DNA from: Conexibacter sp. S30A1
GTDB lineage: Bacteria > Actinomycetota > Thermoleophilia > Solirubrobacterales > Solirubrobacteraceae
Length of the DNA: 64,000 nucleotides
Direction of reading: 5' to 3'
Assembly (NCBI RefSeq): GCF_023330665.1
Contig: NZ_CP097127.1
Span: forward strand, 1-64,000
Shown: positions 52,401 through 59,510 of the stretch, in pieces
Layout: each line of letters begins with the position of its first letter
How positions within the stretch are numbered: position 1 is the first letter of the stretch
The notes under the pieces: generated by a model
What the model saw: the letters and a program-made list of their open reading frames with translations, nothing else
Told to the model about the DNA's origin: nothing
Databases searched by the model: none
Position numbers and translations under genes: made by a program

Positions 52401-52765
52401 TGGCGCGTCAGCGTCCCGGCACCGCCGCCGGAGTCGTCTTCGTGTTGCTCGAGGACGAGTTCGGTGTGATCAATCTGGTCGTGCCGCCGGCCGTCTACGA
52501 GCGTCACCGCCTGGCGGTGCGCACCGAGCCGCTGCTGGCGGTGGCCGGCCGGCTTGAGCGCTACGCCAGCGGTGGCGGCGCGATCAACGTGCTGGCTGAC
52601 AGGATCGCGCCGCTTGAAGCCCGGGAGCGACCGGACGCAGACGTCCGGTCGCTCCCGGGCGCCAGGCGCGAGGCACCCCCAGGCGGCGGTCAGGAAGCTG
52701 ACCTGGACGGATTCCGCGCGGTCGCGCCGGCGGTGATGAGCTTTGCGGCGGGACGCAGACGCTGA
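49457..52765 (+). CDS. dnaE2: Error-prone DNA polymerase III alpha subunit DnaE2
   Basis: A C-family polymerase for SOS translesion synthesis with ImuB. 1102 residues. The PHP domain (1-~210) starts [22 protein letters not shown] and contains [15 protein letters not shown] and [14 protein letters not shown]. The palm has [12 protein letters not shown] (catalytic Asp pair) and the third Asp in [25 protein letters not shown]. The tail has [39 protein letters not shown], HhH motifs and an OB fold ([35 protein letters not shown]). It lacks the longer C-terminal clamp/tau region of DnaE1. Near the 3' end the coding sequence passes through a 19-bp perfect hairpin, adding an Arg/Asp-rich linker. No ribosome binding site is visible. 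Confidence 0.95.
   Translation: [1102 protein letters not shown]
52619..52660. repeat. Perfect 19-bp inverted repeat inside the dnaE2 coding sequence
   Basis: 52619-52637 pairs with 52642-52660 without mismatch around the loop CAGA, about 105 bases before the dnaE2 stop. It looks like a terminator or palindromic element but is translated as part of DnaE2. Confidence 0.85.
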
Positions 52766-52862
52766 GCCTGCACCCCGCTGGCCGCTGCTGCCTGGGAACG
52801 TGCCCGTGAGCGCTGCGGCTGGCGCGACATCGCGCGGGCGCGCACGGTAAGGTGCCGATCAC

Positions 52863-53393
52863 ATGGTTGGCGAAATCATCATCGTCGTTGTCTTCCTGCT
52901 GGTCGCCACGGCGATCCTCTACGGGGCGTCGAGGGGCAGCTTCAAGTTCATCGGCAAGGCACTGGCGCGCAACGAGCGCGCGAACTCGCGACTGCTGACC
53001 ACGACGCTCGTCGTCGTGTACGTGGGCGTCGGCATTGCGGTGCCCGTGATCTTCACGCTCGGTAACCGCGACAGCACAAACGCCCAGATCGGCGGCGTGA
53101 AGCTGACCGCCGCGATGCAGACCGGCCGTGCGCTGTTTGCCGAGCACTGCGCGATCTGCCATACGCTCGCGGCCGCCAACGCCGTCGGCCAGATCGGCCC
53201 GAACCTCGACATCCTCAAGCCGTCCTATGCGAGGGTGATGCGTTCGATCAACTACGGCTGCCTGCAGAAGCCGGTCGATGCCAACTCCGGCGAGACCTGT
53301 CTGGGCTACGGCACCATGCAGGCCGACATTGTCGAGGGCACGCAGGCCCAGGACATCGCCAAGTTCGTGGCGGCCGTCGCCGGTCACCGCTAG
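52863..53393 (+). CDS. Membrane-anchored c-type cytochrome
   Basis: A 176-residue protein with two N-terminal hydrophobic segments (GEIIIVVVFLLVATAILYG and TTTLVVVYVGVGIAVPVIFTL) and a single-haem cytochrome c domain outside the membrane. ALFAEHCAICHTL is the haem-binding C-x-x-C-H (about residues 98-102), GQIGPNLD follows, and the Met in GYGTMQADIV is the probable sixth ligand. Two further cysteines (NYGCLQK and GETCLGYG) could form a disulfide near the Met loop. It would pass electrons in respiration. No oxidase or reductase subunit genes are adjacent. Confidence 0.85.
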   Translation: MVGEIIIVVVFLLVATAILYGASRGSFKFIGKALARNERANSRLLTTTLVVVYVGVGIAVPVIFTLGNRDSTNAQIGGVKLTAAMQTGRALFAEHCAICHTLAAANAVGQIGPNLDILKPSYARVMRSINYGCLQKPVDANSGETCLGYGTMQADIVEGTQAQDIAKFVAAVAGHR

Positions 53394-53394
53394 C

Positions 53395-54090
53395 TCAGCC
53401 GCGGTCTGGGCCCGCCTTGGCGGCGTGCCCCGCGGCGCGCGTTCGCGACTTCATCTCCTGTTCGAGGCTCTCACGCGCGACTCGCGGCGACGGCGCCTGT
53501 CCGGGCAGGTCACCCGTACCGCCCGTGGCTCGCAGCCCGTCCAGCAAAAGCTCCAGATACCGCACGCGCAGCGCCTGTGGGTCGGCGGTTGGGATGTCGG
53601 TCACGGCGCAGAGCATCTGCAGGACGACGCCGAGGTCGCCCGGCTCGACCCCGGAGCGCAGGACCCCGGTTCGCTGTCCCCGTTCGATCAGCTCGCTGAG
53701 CAGCGGCTCCAGGCGCACGTCGAGCTCGCTCAACCAGCGATCGGCGACCCCCGGTGTGAGGATGTCGTGCAACGAACGCTTGGTGGTGATCAGCGCCAGC
53801 GTATCCGTCAGGAACGCCCGCATCCCCGCCTCGGCGTCCGGGTTTGAGGCCGCGTCCGCGACGATGCCCGCGGCGCGGTCGATCTCCTCGCGCACCACGG
53901 CCTCGAACAGCTCCTGCTTGTTGGCGAAGTGACGGTAGGCGGTGGCCACGTTGAGCCCCGCCTCTGCAGCCACGTCGTCGAGCGTGATCGTGAGGCCACG
54001 CGCTGTTAGCAGCCGCTCCGCGGCTGCTAACAGCGCGTCACGATTGCGTTGAGCGTCCGCCCGCATGCGTCTTGGTGCTCCGGTGCTCAT
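53395..54090 (-). CDS. TetR-family transcriptional regulator
   Basis: A 231-residue regulator. The N-terminal DNA-binding domain reads RDALLAAAERLLTARGLTITLDDVAAEAGLNVATAYRHFANKQELFEAVV, with the HTH at about residues 36-60. The C-terminal ligand domain (RSLHDILTPGVADRWLSEL, ERGQRTGVLRSGVEPGDL) is of the common actinobacterial type. A basic tail of about 30 residues follows. Its ATG overlaps the stop of the upstream exporter gene (ATGA), so exporter and repressor form one operon. The large nested palindrome at 55606-55666 is the likely operator. Confidence 0.88.
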   Translation of the reverse strand: MSTGAPRRMRADAQRNRDALLAAAERLLTARGLTITLDDVAAEAGLNVATAYRHFANKQELFEAVVREEIDRAAGIVADAASNPDAEAGMRAFLTDTLALITTKRSLHDILTPGVADRWLSELDVRLEPLLSELIERGQRTGVLRSGVEPGDLGVVLQMLCAVTDIPTADPQALRVRYLELLLDGLRATGGTGDLPGQAPSPRVARESLEQEMKSRTRAAGHAAKAGPDRG

Positions 54091-55592
54091 GCATGGATCA
54101 TGGCGGCTTCAAGCTCGGCGTTGGCGCCGAGATCGACCACGCCGGGGCGCAACATGATCGCGATCAGCACGGCGGCACCGACGAAGATCCCCGCCGACAC
54201 GGTGAACGCGACCACGTAGGAGTGGATCGCAGACAGCGCCGTGAGCATCGTCGCCGAGTGGGTGGTGTGCACGTGGGCGCTGACGTAGGTGGCGGCCGCG
54301 CTGGTGGCGATCGAGTTCAGCAGCGCGGTACCGATCGAACCGCCGATCTGCTGCGCGACGTTGACGGTTGCCGAGGCGACGCCCGAGTCGCCTCCGGCGA
54401 CGCCCAGCGTGCCGAGGCTGAAGCACGGCGCGAACACCAGGCCCAGTCCCACGGCCACCATCAGCAGGGCCGGCAGCACCGCGGTCACGTAGTGTGATTG
54501 CAGCCCGATCCCACGTAGATAGAGCAGGCCCGCGGCGGCCACGAGCAGACCCGCCGGCACGAGCAGCCTCGGGCTGACGCGGTACATCAGCACGGAGCTG
54601 GCCAGGCCGGCGGTCAGCATCACCATGCCGGTCATCGGCAGGAAGGCGAGCCCGGTCGTGACGGGGCTATAGTGCAGCACCGTCTCCAGGTAGTAGGTGA
54701 GAAAGAGGAACACCCCGAACAGTCCTACCGACGCCAGAAACATCGCCGCGTAGGCGCCGCCGCGGTTGCGATCGACGATCACGCGCGGTGGCAGCAGTGG
54801 GTGGCTGGCGCGCCGTTCGACCACGAAGAACAGGCCGAGCAGCAGGACGCCCACGGTCAGGAAGCCGATCGTCTGGGGATCGATCCAGCCGGCGCTGCCG
54901 GCCTTGGTGGCCGCGTGGGCGAAGCCGTAGACGATCGCGAACAGGCTCAGGCAGGCCAGCAGCGTGCCGCGGCGGTCGATCGGCTCCCGGTCCTCGGCGG
55001 AGTGTGCCGGCAGCAGCGCCACGCCTCCCGCCACCGCCGCGATCGCGATCACGTCGTTGACGTACATCGTGTAGCGCCAGCTCAGGTACTGGGTGAGCAC
55101 ACCGCCGAGCAGCAGCCCCACCGAGCTGCCCGCGGCTGCGATCCCGCCGTAGATGCCGAACGCCTTGCCACGCTCGTCGGCGTGGGTGAAGGTGGTTGAC
55201 AAAAGCGACAGCGCGGCGGGTGCGAGCAGCGCTCCGAACGCGCCCTGAATCGTGCGCGCGGCCACCAGCATCGGGAAGTCGACCGACGCGCCACCCACGG
55301 CCGAGGCTGTGGCGAAGCCGATCACCCCGGTGAGGAACAGGCGCTTGCGTCCGAACACGTCGGCCAGGCGGCCACCGAGCAACAGCAGTGAGCCGAACGC
55401 CAGCGAGTAGGCGGTCACGACCCACTGTCGGGCGCCATTGGAGAAGCCCAGGGCGTGCTGGGCGTGTGGCAGCGCGATGTTCACGACGGTCGCGTCGAGC
55501 ACGACCATCAGCTGAGCCAGCGCCAGCACCATTAGCACCCACCAGCGGCGCGCGTGCAGCTCGCCGCCAGCGCCGTGTCCATCACCGTTCAT
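54087..55592 (-). CDS. DHA2-family MFS drug exporter (EmrB/QacA type)
   Basis: A 14-span proton-driven exporter of 501 residues. WVLMVLALAQLMVVLDATVVNIALPHAQHALGFSNGARQWVVTAYSLAFGSLLLLGGRLADVFGRKRLFLTG holds DHA2 motifs D1 (L-D-x-T-V-V-N-x-A-L-P) and A (G-R-L-A-D-x-x-G-R-K-R). Motif C follows in span 5 (GIYGGIAAAGSSVGLLLGGVL). The substrates are probably toxic organic compounds. It is the first gene of the exporter-tetR operon, with the operator 14 bases upstream of its ATG. Confidence 0.9.
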   Translation of the reverse strand: MNGDGHGAGGELHARRWWVLMVLALAQLMVVLDATVVNIALPHAQHALGFSNGARQWVVTAYSLAFGSLLLLGGRLADVFGRKRLFLTGVIGFATASAVGGASVDFPMLVAARTIQGAFGALLAPAALSLLSTTFTHADERGKAFGIYGGIAAAGSSVGLLLGGVLTQYLSWRYTMYVNDVIAIAAVAGGVALLPAHSAEDREPIDRRGTLLACLSLFAIVYGFAHAATKAGSAGWIDPQTIGFLTVGVLLLGLFFVVERRASHPLLPPRVIVDRNRGGAYAAMFLASVGLFGVFLFLTYYLETVLHYSPVTTGLAFLPMTGMVMLTAGLASSVLMYRVSPRLLVPAGLLVAAAGLLYLRGIGLQSHYVTAVLPALLMVAVGLGLVFAPCFSLGTLGVAGGDSGVASATVNVAQQIGGSIGTALLNSIATSAAATYVSAHVHTTHSATMLTALSAIHSYVVAFTVSAGIFVGAAVLIAIMLRPGVVDLGANAELEAAMIHA

Positions 55593-55605
55593 CGTTCACC
55601 TCACA

Positions 55606-55666
55606 CTAAACGCAGTCATAGTCTGCGTTTGAGCCTAGCACAAGCGCAGACTATGACTGCGTTTAG
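55606..55666. promoter_or_regulatory. Nested palindromic operator of the exporter-tetR operon
   Basis: Two 22-base arms (55606-55627 and 55645-55666) are perfect reverse complements across a 17-base spacer. Each arm is itself palindromic: the left contains AAACGCAG-N7-CTGCGTTT (55608-55630), and the right contains CGCAG-N7-CTGCG. This gives two TetR dimer sites in inverted arrangement directly upstream of the exporter. Confidence 0.85.
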
Positions 55667-55759
55667 ATCTGGGCCGCAGCGCTCATCGGCTGATCCCGGA
55701 AACTCCGGACGTTTGAGGGTTACGCAAACTGCATCCGTCCGGGAGGCTTGTTAGGCTCC

Positions 55760-55926
55760 GCACCGTCAAATGCTGAATTCCCGCCTGGACCGCCCCTGCG
55801 AGGGCGGTGGGAAGCGGGGGGCCCAAGTTGTTTTGGGGCGAGTCGCGCTCAGGTGAGCGTGTAGCGCCGCTCTTTCGGCGCGAGCCCGTCAGCTAACCCC
55901 GTAAGCGAAAAATGCGAGAAAGAGGA
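55760..55926 (+). promoter_or_regulatory. Cyclic-di-AMP riboswitch (ydaO-yuaA class)
   Basis: The sequence follows the ydaO-yuaA consensus. GAATTCCCGCCTGG leads into GGGAAGCGGGGGGCCCAAG, then TTGTTTTGGGGCGAGTCGCG. After a variable hairpin and GTGTAGCGCCGCTCTTTCGG comes the diagnostic 3' part CCCGTCAGCTAACCCCGTAA plus GCG. The AGAGGA just after it could be a ribosome binding site. This class usually turns expression off when c-di-AMP binds. In actinobacteria it mostly precedes cell-wall hydrolase genes; here the next gene is an uncharacterised membrane protein. Boundaries are approximate. Confidence 0.85.
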
Positions 55927-55961
55927 CGCGATCTCAATTGCCGCAGACGGGGTCGACATTT

Positions 55962-56477
55962 ATGGATTGGCAGCAACTGCAGGGCCGTAGCCCGCTGAGA
56001 ATCGACGACGACTTCAGCTGGTCAGAGCCGCCACGGCGCCGCCGGCGGCCCGTCAGCGACGAGCCGATCCGAGCCCGCCGGCGCTCTGCCACCCATGGGC
56101 TCGCGGAAGAGTCCGCAGGCACGAGCGGCGGCGCTCAGCGGGTGCCACTTGAGATCGGCGATCCCGCGGCTTTCGAAGCCGCTCAAGCGGAGTGGTTCGA
56201 GGAGCGTGAGCGCTTCGAGCCGCGCCGCCGGCCCGATCGGCCGCGCCGCGCCCGCATGTTCGACCTGTCTGACCCTGGGGCGAGCGCGAGCGCCGGCGAG
56301 TCGCGTCGGACGGTCGTGATCAGCGGCCACGGTGACGGACGTTACCTGCCGGCCCCGCGCCGGCGGCGAACCGAAGGGCTGAGCTTTCACGAGCGCGCGG
56401 GCCTGCGCCCCGATCGAGCGGGCATGTGGGCGGTGCTGCTCGGGATCGCGCTGGTCATCGGCGCCGTCGCGCACTGA
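55962..56477 (+). CDS. Uncharacterised Arg-rich protein with a C-terminal membrane anchor, downstream of the c-di-AMP riboswitch
   Basis: About 171 residues from ATG 55962 (MDWQQLQGRS); a TTG at 55938 would add eight. The body is strongly charged and looks disordered: PPRRRRRPVSDEPIRARRRS, WFEERERFEPRRRPDRPRR and APRRRRTEGLSFHERAGL. The last about 18 residues (MWAVLLGIALVIGAVAH) form a single membrane segment, so it is a tail-anchored or type II protein with its basic part probably cytoplasmic. I do not recognise a family. Placement 35 bases after the riboswitch implies that c-di-AMP controls it, which suggests a role in osmotic or cell-wall balance (inference). A perfect hairpin follows at 56528. 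Confidence 0.7.
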   Translation: MDWQQLQGRSPLRIDDDFSWSEPPRRRRRPVSDEPIRARRRSATHGLAEESAGTSGGAQRVPLEIGDPAAFEAAQAEWFEERERFEPRRRPDRPRRARMFDLSDPGASASAGESRRTVVISGHGDGRYLPAPRRRRTEGLSFHERAGLRPDRAGMWAVLLGIALVIGAVAH

Positions 56478-56527
56478 GCACACAGCGGGGCCACTGCCCC
56501 GGCATCTGGGCCGAGACGATCTCCGCC

Positions 56528-56558
56528 GCTCCAGGCGGTCGTCGCGACCGCCTGGAGC
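56528..56558 (+). terminator. Hairpin terminator after the riboswitch-controlled gene
   Basis: A perfect 14-bp stem (56528-56541 with 56545-56558) closes on TCG, 51 bases after the stop. No T-run follows. Confidence 0.65.
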
Positions 56559-56571
56559 GCTCCTGGTGGGC

Positions 56572-56588
56572 TACTCTTATCAAGAGTA
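56572..56588. promoter_or_regulatory. Inverted-repeat operator upstream of the CMD-like gene
   Basis: TACTCTTATCAAGAGTA is a perfect 7-bp inverted repeat with a 3-base centre. The TAC...GTA ends resemble operators of redox-sensing HxlR/YodB/QorR regulators, and an HxlR-family gene lies one gene downstream. Binding by that protein is inferred. Confidence 0.6.
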
Positions 56589-56625
56589 AGCAGGTTCTGA
56601 AAGTGAAGAGCCCTAGGAGACTGGC

Positions 56626-57186
56626 TTGTCAGCCAGGATGAGCAGATTTCCGATACACGACGAGCTGACGGCGCCTGAGCGCTCGGCGGTGGTTCTGCGC
56701 GGAGCGCTCAGCGGCGGTGGGCAGCTGCCGAACTTTCTCGGCGTCCTGGCCGGCTCGCCTGCCGCCCTGCGGGCTTATGCTCGCTTTCGCTCCGAGCTGC
56801 GGCACGGAACTCTCAGTCTGGCGACGGTCGAGCGGATCGCGCTCGCGGTCGCCGAGCAGCTTGGCAGCGAGCAGGAGGTGGCCACGCACGCCCGATCCGC
56901 TCGCGCCGCGGGCCTGGGCGGTGACGAGATCGAGCTTGCCCGGCGCTTTCGGTCCCAGGATCCGGGTGAGGCCGCGCTGCTGGAGTACGTGCGGGCGATC
57001 GTCGTGGATGGACGTCTGCCGCTGCACCTGCACGAGCAGGCGCGCGAGGCCGGCTGGAGCGAGGAGCAGTTGCTGGAGGCGATCGCGATTGTCTCACTCG
57101 AGCACTTTGTCGCGATGGTGAGCGTTGCGGCGGAGATCCCGCCGGACGGGTCCTCTGAGCAGTCGCGGCTGCTGAAGGCCGCCTGA
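56626..57186 (+). CDS. Carboxymuconolactone decarboxylase/AhpD-like protein without the CxxC pair
   Basis: A 186-residue all-helical protein of the CMD/AhpD superfamily. LPNFLGVLAGSPAALRAYARFRSELRHGTLSLATVERIALAVAEQLGSEQEVATHARSARAAGL matches the peroxidase-related fold. Where AhpD has C-x-x-C before the His it reads EQEVATHA, so the usual disulfide chemistry is impossible while the His is kept. A second helical repeat (LLEYVRAIVVDGRLPLHLHEQARE) follows. The TTG at 56626 is preferred because AGGAGA lies 5 bases ahead; ATG 56638 is an alternative. A palindrome upstream and the HxlR gene downstream suggest autoregulated stress response. Confidence 0.75.
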   Translation: MSARMSRFPIHDELTAPERSAVVLRGALSGGGQLPNFLGVLAGSPAALRAYARFRSELRHGTLSLATVERIALAVAEQLGSEQEVATHARSARAAGLGGDEIELARRFRSQDPGEAALLEYVRAIVVDGRLPLHLHEQAREAGWSEEQLLEAIAIVSLEHFVAMVSVAAEIPPDGSSEQSRLLKAA

Positions 57187-57217
57187 CCTGAGACAGTCGG
57201 CGTAAAGTCCAGAGGCG

Positions 57218-57598
57218 ATGGGGGTCGTGCAAAATCCAAGTCGCGCGCAGGCCGGCGACGGGATCGGTGAGCCGGGCACGGACGGCTGCTGCTGTCCGCT
57301 CTATCACGAGGCGATCGAGCTCGTGGGCAGGCGCTGGACAGGGGCGATCCTGCGGGTGCTGATGGAGCGGCCGATGCGCTTTTCAGAGATCGGTCAGGCA
57401 GTCCCCGAGCTGTCTGACCGTCTGCTGTCGGCCCGCATGAAGGAGCTCGAGGCGCGCGGGATCGTCAACCGCACCGTGCACGACGGCCCGCCGATCAGAG
57501 TCGAGTATGCGCTCTCCGAGATGGGTCGTGAACTCGGTCCGGCGCTGACCGAGCTTCAGGAGTGGGCGCGGCGCTGGCTCGGGCGCGGCGTCGACTGA
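57218..57598 (+). CDS. HxlR-family regulator with N-terminal cysteine cluster
   Basis: A 126-residue winged-helix regulator. CCCPLYHEAIELVGRRWTGAILRVLMERPMRFSEIGQAVPELSDRLLSARMKELEARGIVNR is the HxlR wHTH. The three consecutive cysteines just before Pro are where redox-sensing members (YodB, CatR, HypR, QorR) carry the reactive Cys. GPPIRVEYALSEMGREL is the wing. It probably senses electrophiles or oxidants and regulates the preceding gene through the 56572 palindrome. Its last 43 bases overlap the convergent anti-sigma gene. Confidence 0.85.
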   Translation: MGVVQNPSRAQAGDGIGEPGTDGCCCPLYHEAIELVGRRWTGAILRVLMERPMRFSEIGQAVPELSDRLLSARMKELEARGIVNRTVHDGPPIRVEYALSEMGRELGPALTELQEWARRWLGRGVD

Positions 57599-58026
57599 GG
57601 ACGCTGGACCCGCGCTGCTGCCGGCGCCCGGTCCTCGGGCAGGCGGAAGACCATCGCCGCCTCGGTGCCGCCGCCGGGGCGCTCGGCCAGCGTGAAGCGG
57701 TCGCAGGCGTCGGTCACAAACGCAAGCCCCCAGCCGAGGCCGGGCCGCGGGGAGGGTACGCTGGGCCCGCAACCATCGTCGGCCACCAGCACCCAGAGCT
57801 CGCCACCGCTCACGCGGGCGCTCACGCGCACCTCGCCGGGCCCATCCTGATAGGCGTGCAGCACGACGTTCGTGACCGTCTCGGAAACGGCCAGACGCAC
57901 TGCCTCCAGTCGCTCGTCCGCGAGGCCGGCAGTCCTGGCGTACGCCGCCACAAGGTTGCGCAGGCGCGCAACCGCCTCCGGAACGGCGGTGCGAGACTCA
58001 TCGAGGTGCGCGGCTAGCGCGATCAC
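57556..58026 (-). CDS. RsbW/SpoIIAB-type anti-sigma factor kinase (HATPase_c_2)
   Basis: A 156-residue GHKL ATPase of the anti-sigma/serine kinase type. The N box is AVRLAVSETVTNVVLHAYQDG (Glu and Asn), the G1 box LVADDGCGPSVPS and the G2 box LGWGLAFVTDAC. A Pro/Arg-rich tail of about 25 residues overlaps the HxlR gene and may be dispensable. Such proteins bind a sigma factor or phosphorylate an anti-anti-sigma partner; no partner gene is adjacent, so its target is unknown. Confidence 0.85.
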   Translation of the reverse strand: MIALAAHLDESRTAVPEAVARLRNLVAAYARTAGLADERLEAVRLAVSETVTNVVLHAYQDGPGEVRVSARVSGGELWVLVADDGCGPSVPSPRPGLGWGLAFVTDACDRFTLAERPGGGTEAAMVFRLPEDRAPAAARVQRPQSTPRPSQRRAHS

Positions 58027-58169
58027 GGAGCGATGGTACGAGCTGTGTCTGATTGTTGGTTTCGCGATCCCATGGCGCGCCGGCTGGCCCCACTGCGGTT
58101 CGGTTAGAGAGCCTGCTTCCCGTTCGGGTGCTTTCCTAAGCCATGGCGACCAAGTAACGTTCGGGCGCG

Positions 58170-59510
58170 ATGAACGACGAAGGTGATGTGACCGCCGAGG
58201 GCGTGCTCAGACGCGTCGAGCAGGAGGGCATCCGCTTCATCCGCCTCTGGTTCACCGACATCCTCGGCAACCTCAAGGCCTTCAGCATCAACTCCACCGA
58301 GCTGGCTGACGCCTTCGACGGTGGCATGGGGTTCGATGGCTCCTCGATCACCGGCTTCAACGCCGTCGAGGAGTCGGACATGATCGCCGTGCCCGACCCC
58401 CGCACGTTCGCGGTCCTGCCCTGGCGCGGCGGTGACCACGCCGTCGCGCGCATGTTCTGTGACATCCGCACGCCCGAGGGTCACCCCTACGAGGGCGATC
58501 CGCGCCACATCCTGCGCCGGGCGGTGCAGCGCGCCCGCGACATGGGCTTTGACGACCTGATGGTCGGACCCGAGCTCGAGTACTACTACTTCCGCGATGC
58601 GCGCGGCACCGAGGTGCTCGACGAGGGCGGCTACTTCGACCTGACCGCGCTCGACGCCGGCTCGGATCTGCGGCGCGACACCGTCCTCGGCCTGGAGCAG
58701 CTGGGCATCCACACCGAGTACTCCCACCACGAGGTCGGTCCCTCGCAGCACGAGATCGACATGCGCTACGCCGACGCGCAGACGATGGCCGACCACACCA
58801 TGACCTACAGGATCACGGTCAAGGAGTACGCGCTCAAGTACGGCTGTCATGCGACCTTCATGCCCAAACCCCTGTTCGGCAGCAACGGTTCCGGCATGCA
58901 CACCCACCAGTCGCTTTTCCGTGACGGACGCAACGCCTTCTTCGATCCCGACGACGAGTACAACCTCTCCGCGGTGGGCAAGGCGTTCATGGCCGGGCAG
59001 CTGCGCCACGCGCGCGAGCTCAGCTCGATCTTCGCCCAGTGGGTCAACTCCTACAAGCGGCTCGTTCCCGGCTATGAGGCGCCCGTCTATGTCGCCTGGT
59101 CGCGGCGCAACCGCTCCGCGCTGGTGCGCGTGCCGATGTACCACCCTGGACGCGAGCGGGCCACCCGCATCGAACTGCGCTGCCCGGACCCGGCCTGCAA
59201 CCCTTATCTGACCTTCGCGGTCCTTTTGCAGGCTGGGCTCGAGGGAATCGAGCACGGTTATGAGCTGCCTGCGCCGATGGAGAAGAACCTCTACCGCCTC
59301 TCGCCCGAGGACCGCCGCCGTCTCGGGGTGGAGCAGCTGCCCGCCACGCTTGGGGAGGCGATCGAGCTGACCGCCCAGTCGGAGCTCGTGCTGCGCGCGC
59401 TCGGCGAGCACACGTTCAACCGCTACATCGAGATCAAGCGCCAGGAGTGGGACGACTACCGCGTTCAGGTTACGCCCTGGGAGCTCGAGCGCTACCTGCC
59501 TGTCCTCTAG
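58170..59510 (+). CDS. glnA: Type I glutamine synthetase
   Basis: It condenses glutamate and ammonia with ATP; paralogues gamma-glutamylate amines. The 446-residue length fits the shorter GSI-alpha group. [19 protein letters not shown], the Glu metal ligands in [13 protein letters not shown] and [14 protein letters not shown], the ATP-site [16 protein letters not shown], and [24 protein letters not shown] are present. The position used for adenylylation in GSI-beta reads [11 protein letters not shown], so a Tyr is there. GSI-alpha-like feedback regulation is more likely, but this is not resolvable here. A PuuD-like hydrolase 4 kb away leaves open a gamma-glutamyl-amine role. Its stop shares a CTAG with the convergent YyaL-type gene. 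Confidence 0.9.
   Translation: MNDEGDVTAEGVLRRVEQEGIRFIRLWFTDILGNLKAFSINSTELADAFDGGMGFDGSSITGFNAVEESDMIAVPDPRTFAVLPWRGGDHAVARMFCDIRTPEGHPYEGDPRHILRRAVQRARDMGFDDLMVGPELEYYYFRDARGTEVLDEGGYFDLTALDAGSDLRRDTVLGLEQLGIHTEYSHHEVGPSQHEIDMRYADAQTMADHTMTYRITVKEYALKYGCHATFMPKPLFGSNGSGMHTHQSLFRDGRNAFFDPDDEYNLSAVGKAFMAGQLRHARELSSIFAQWVNSYKRLVPGYEAPVYVAWSRRNRSALVRVPMYHPGRERATRIELRCPDPACNPYLTFAVLLQAGLEGIEHGYELPAPMEKNLYRLSPEDRRRLGVEQLPATLGEAIELTAQSELVLRALGEHTFNRYIEIKRQEWDDYRVQVTPWELERYLPVL

Noticed and set aside
52619..52660. Treating the dnaE2 hairpin as a transcription terminator
   Set aside because: It lies inside an open frame that continues for about 35 codons with no stop before it, so a terminator would truncate the message; recorded as a repeat instead.
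58027..58169. A glutamine riboswitch ahead of glnA
   Set aside because: The 143-base leader has no convincing match to the glnA or downstream-peptide RNA motifs that I know; only short GC-rich repeats are visible.
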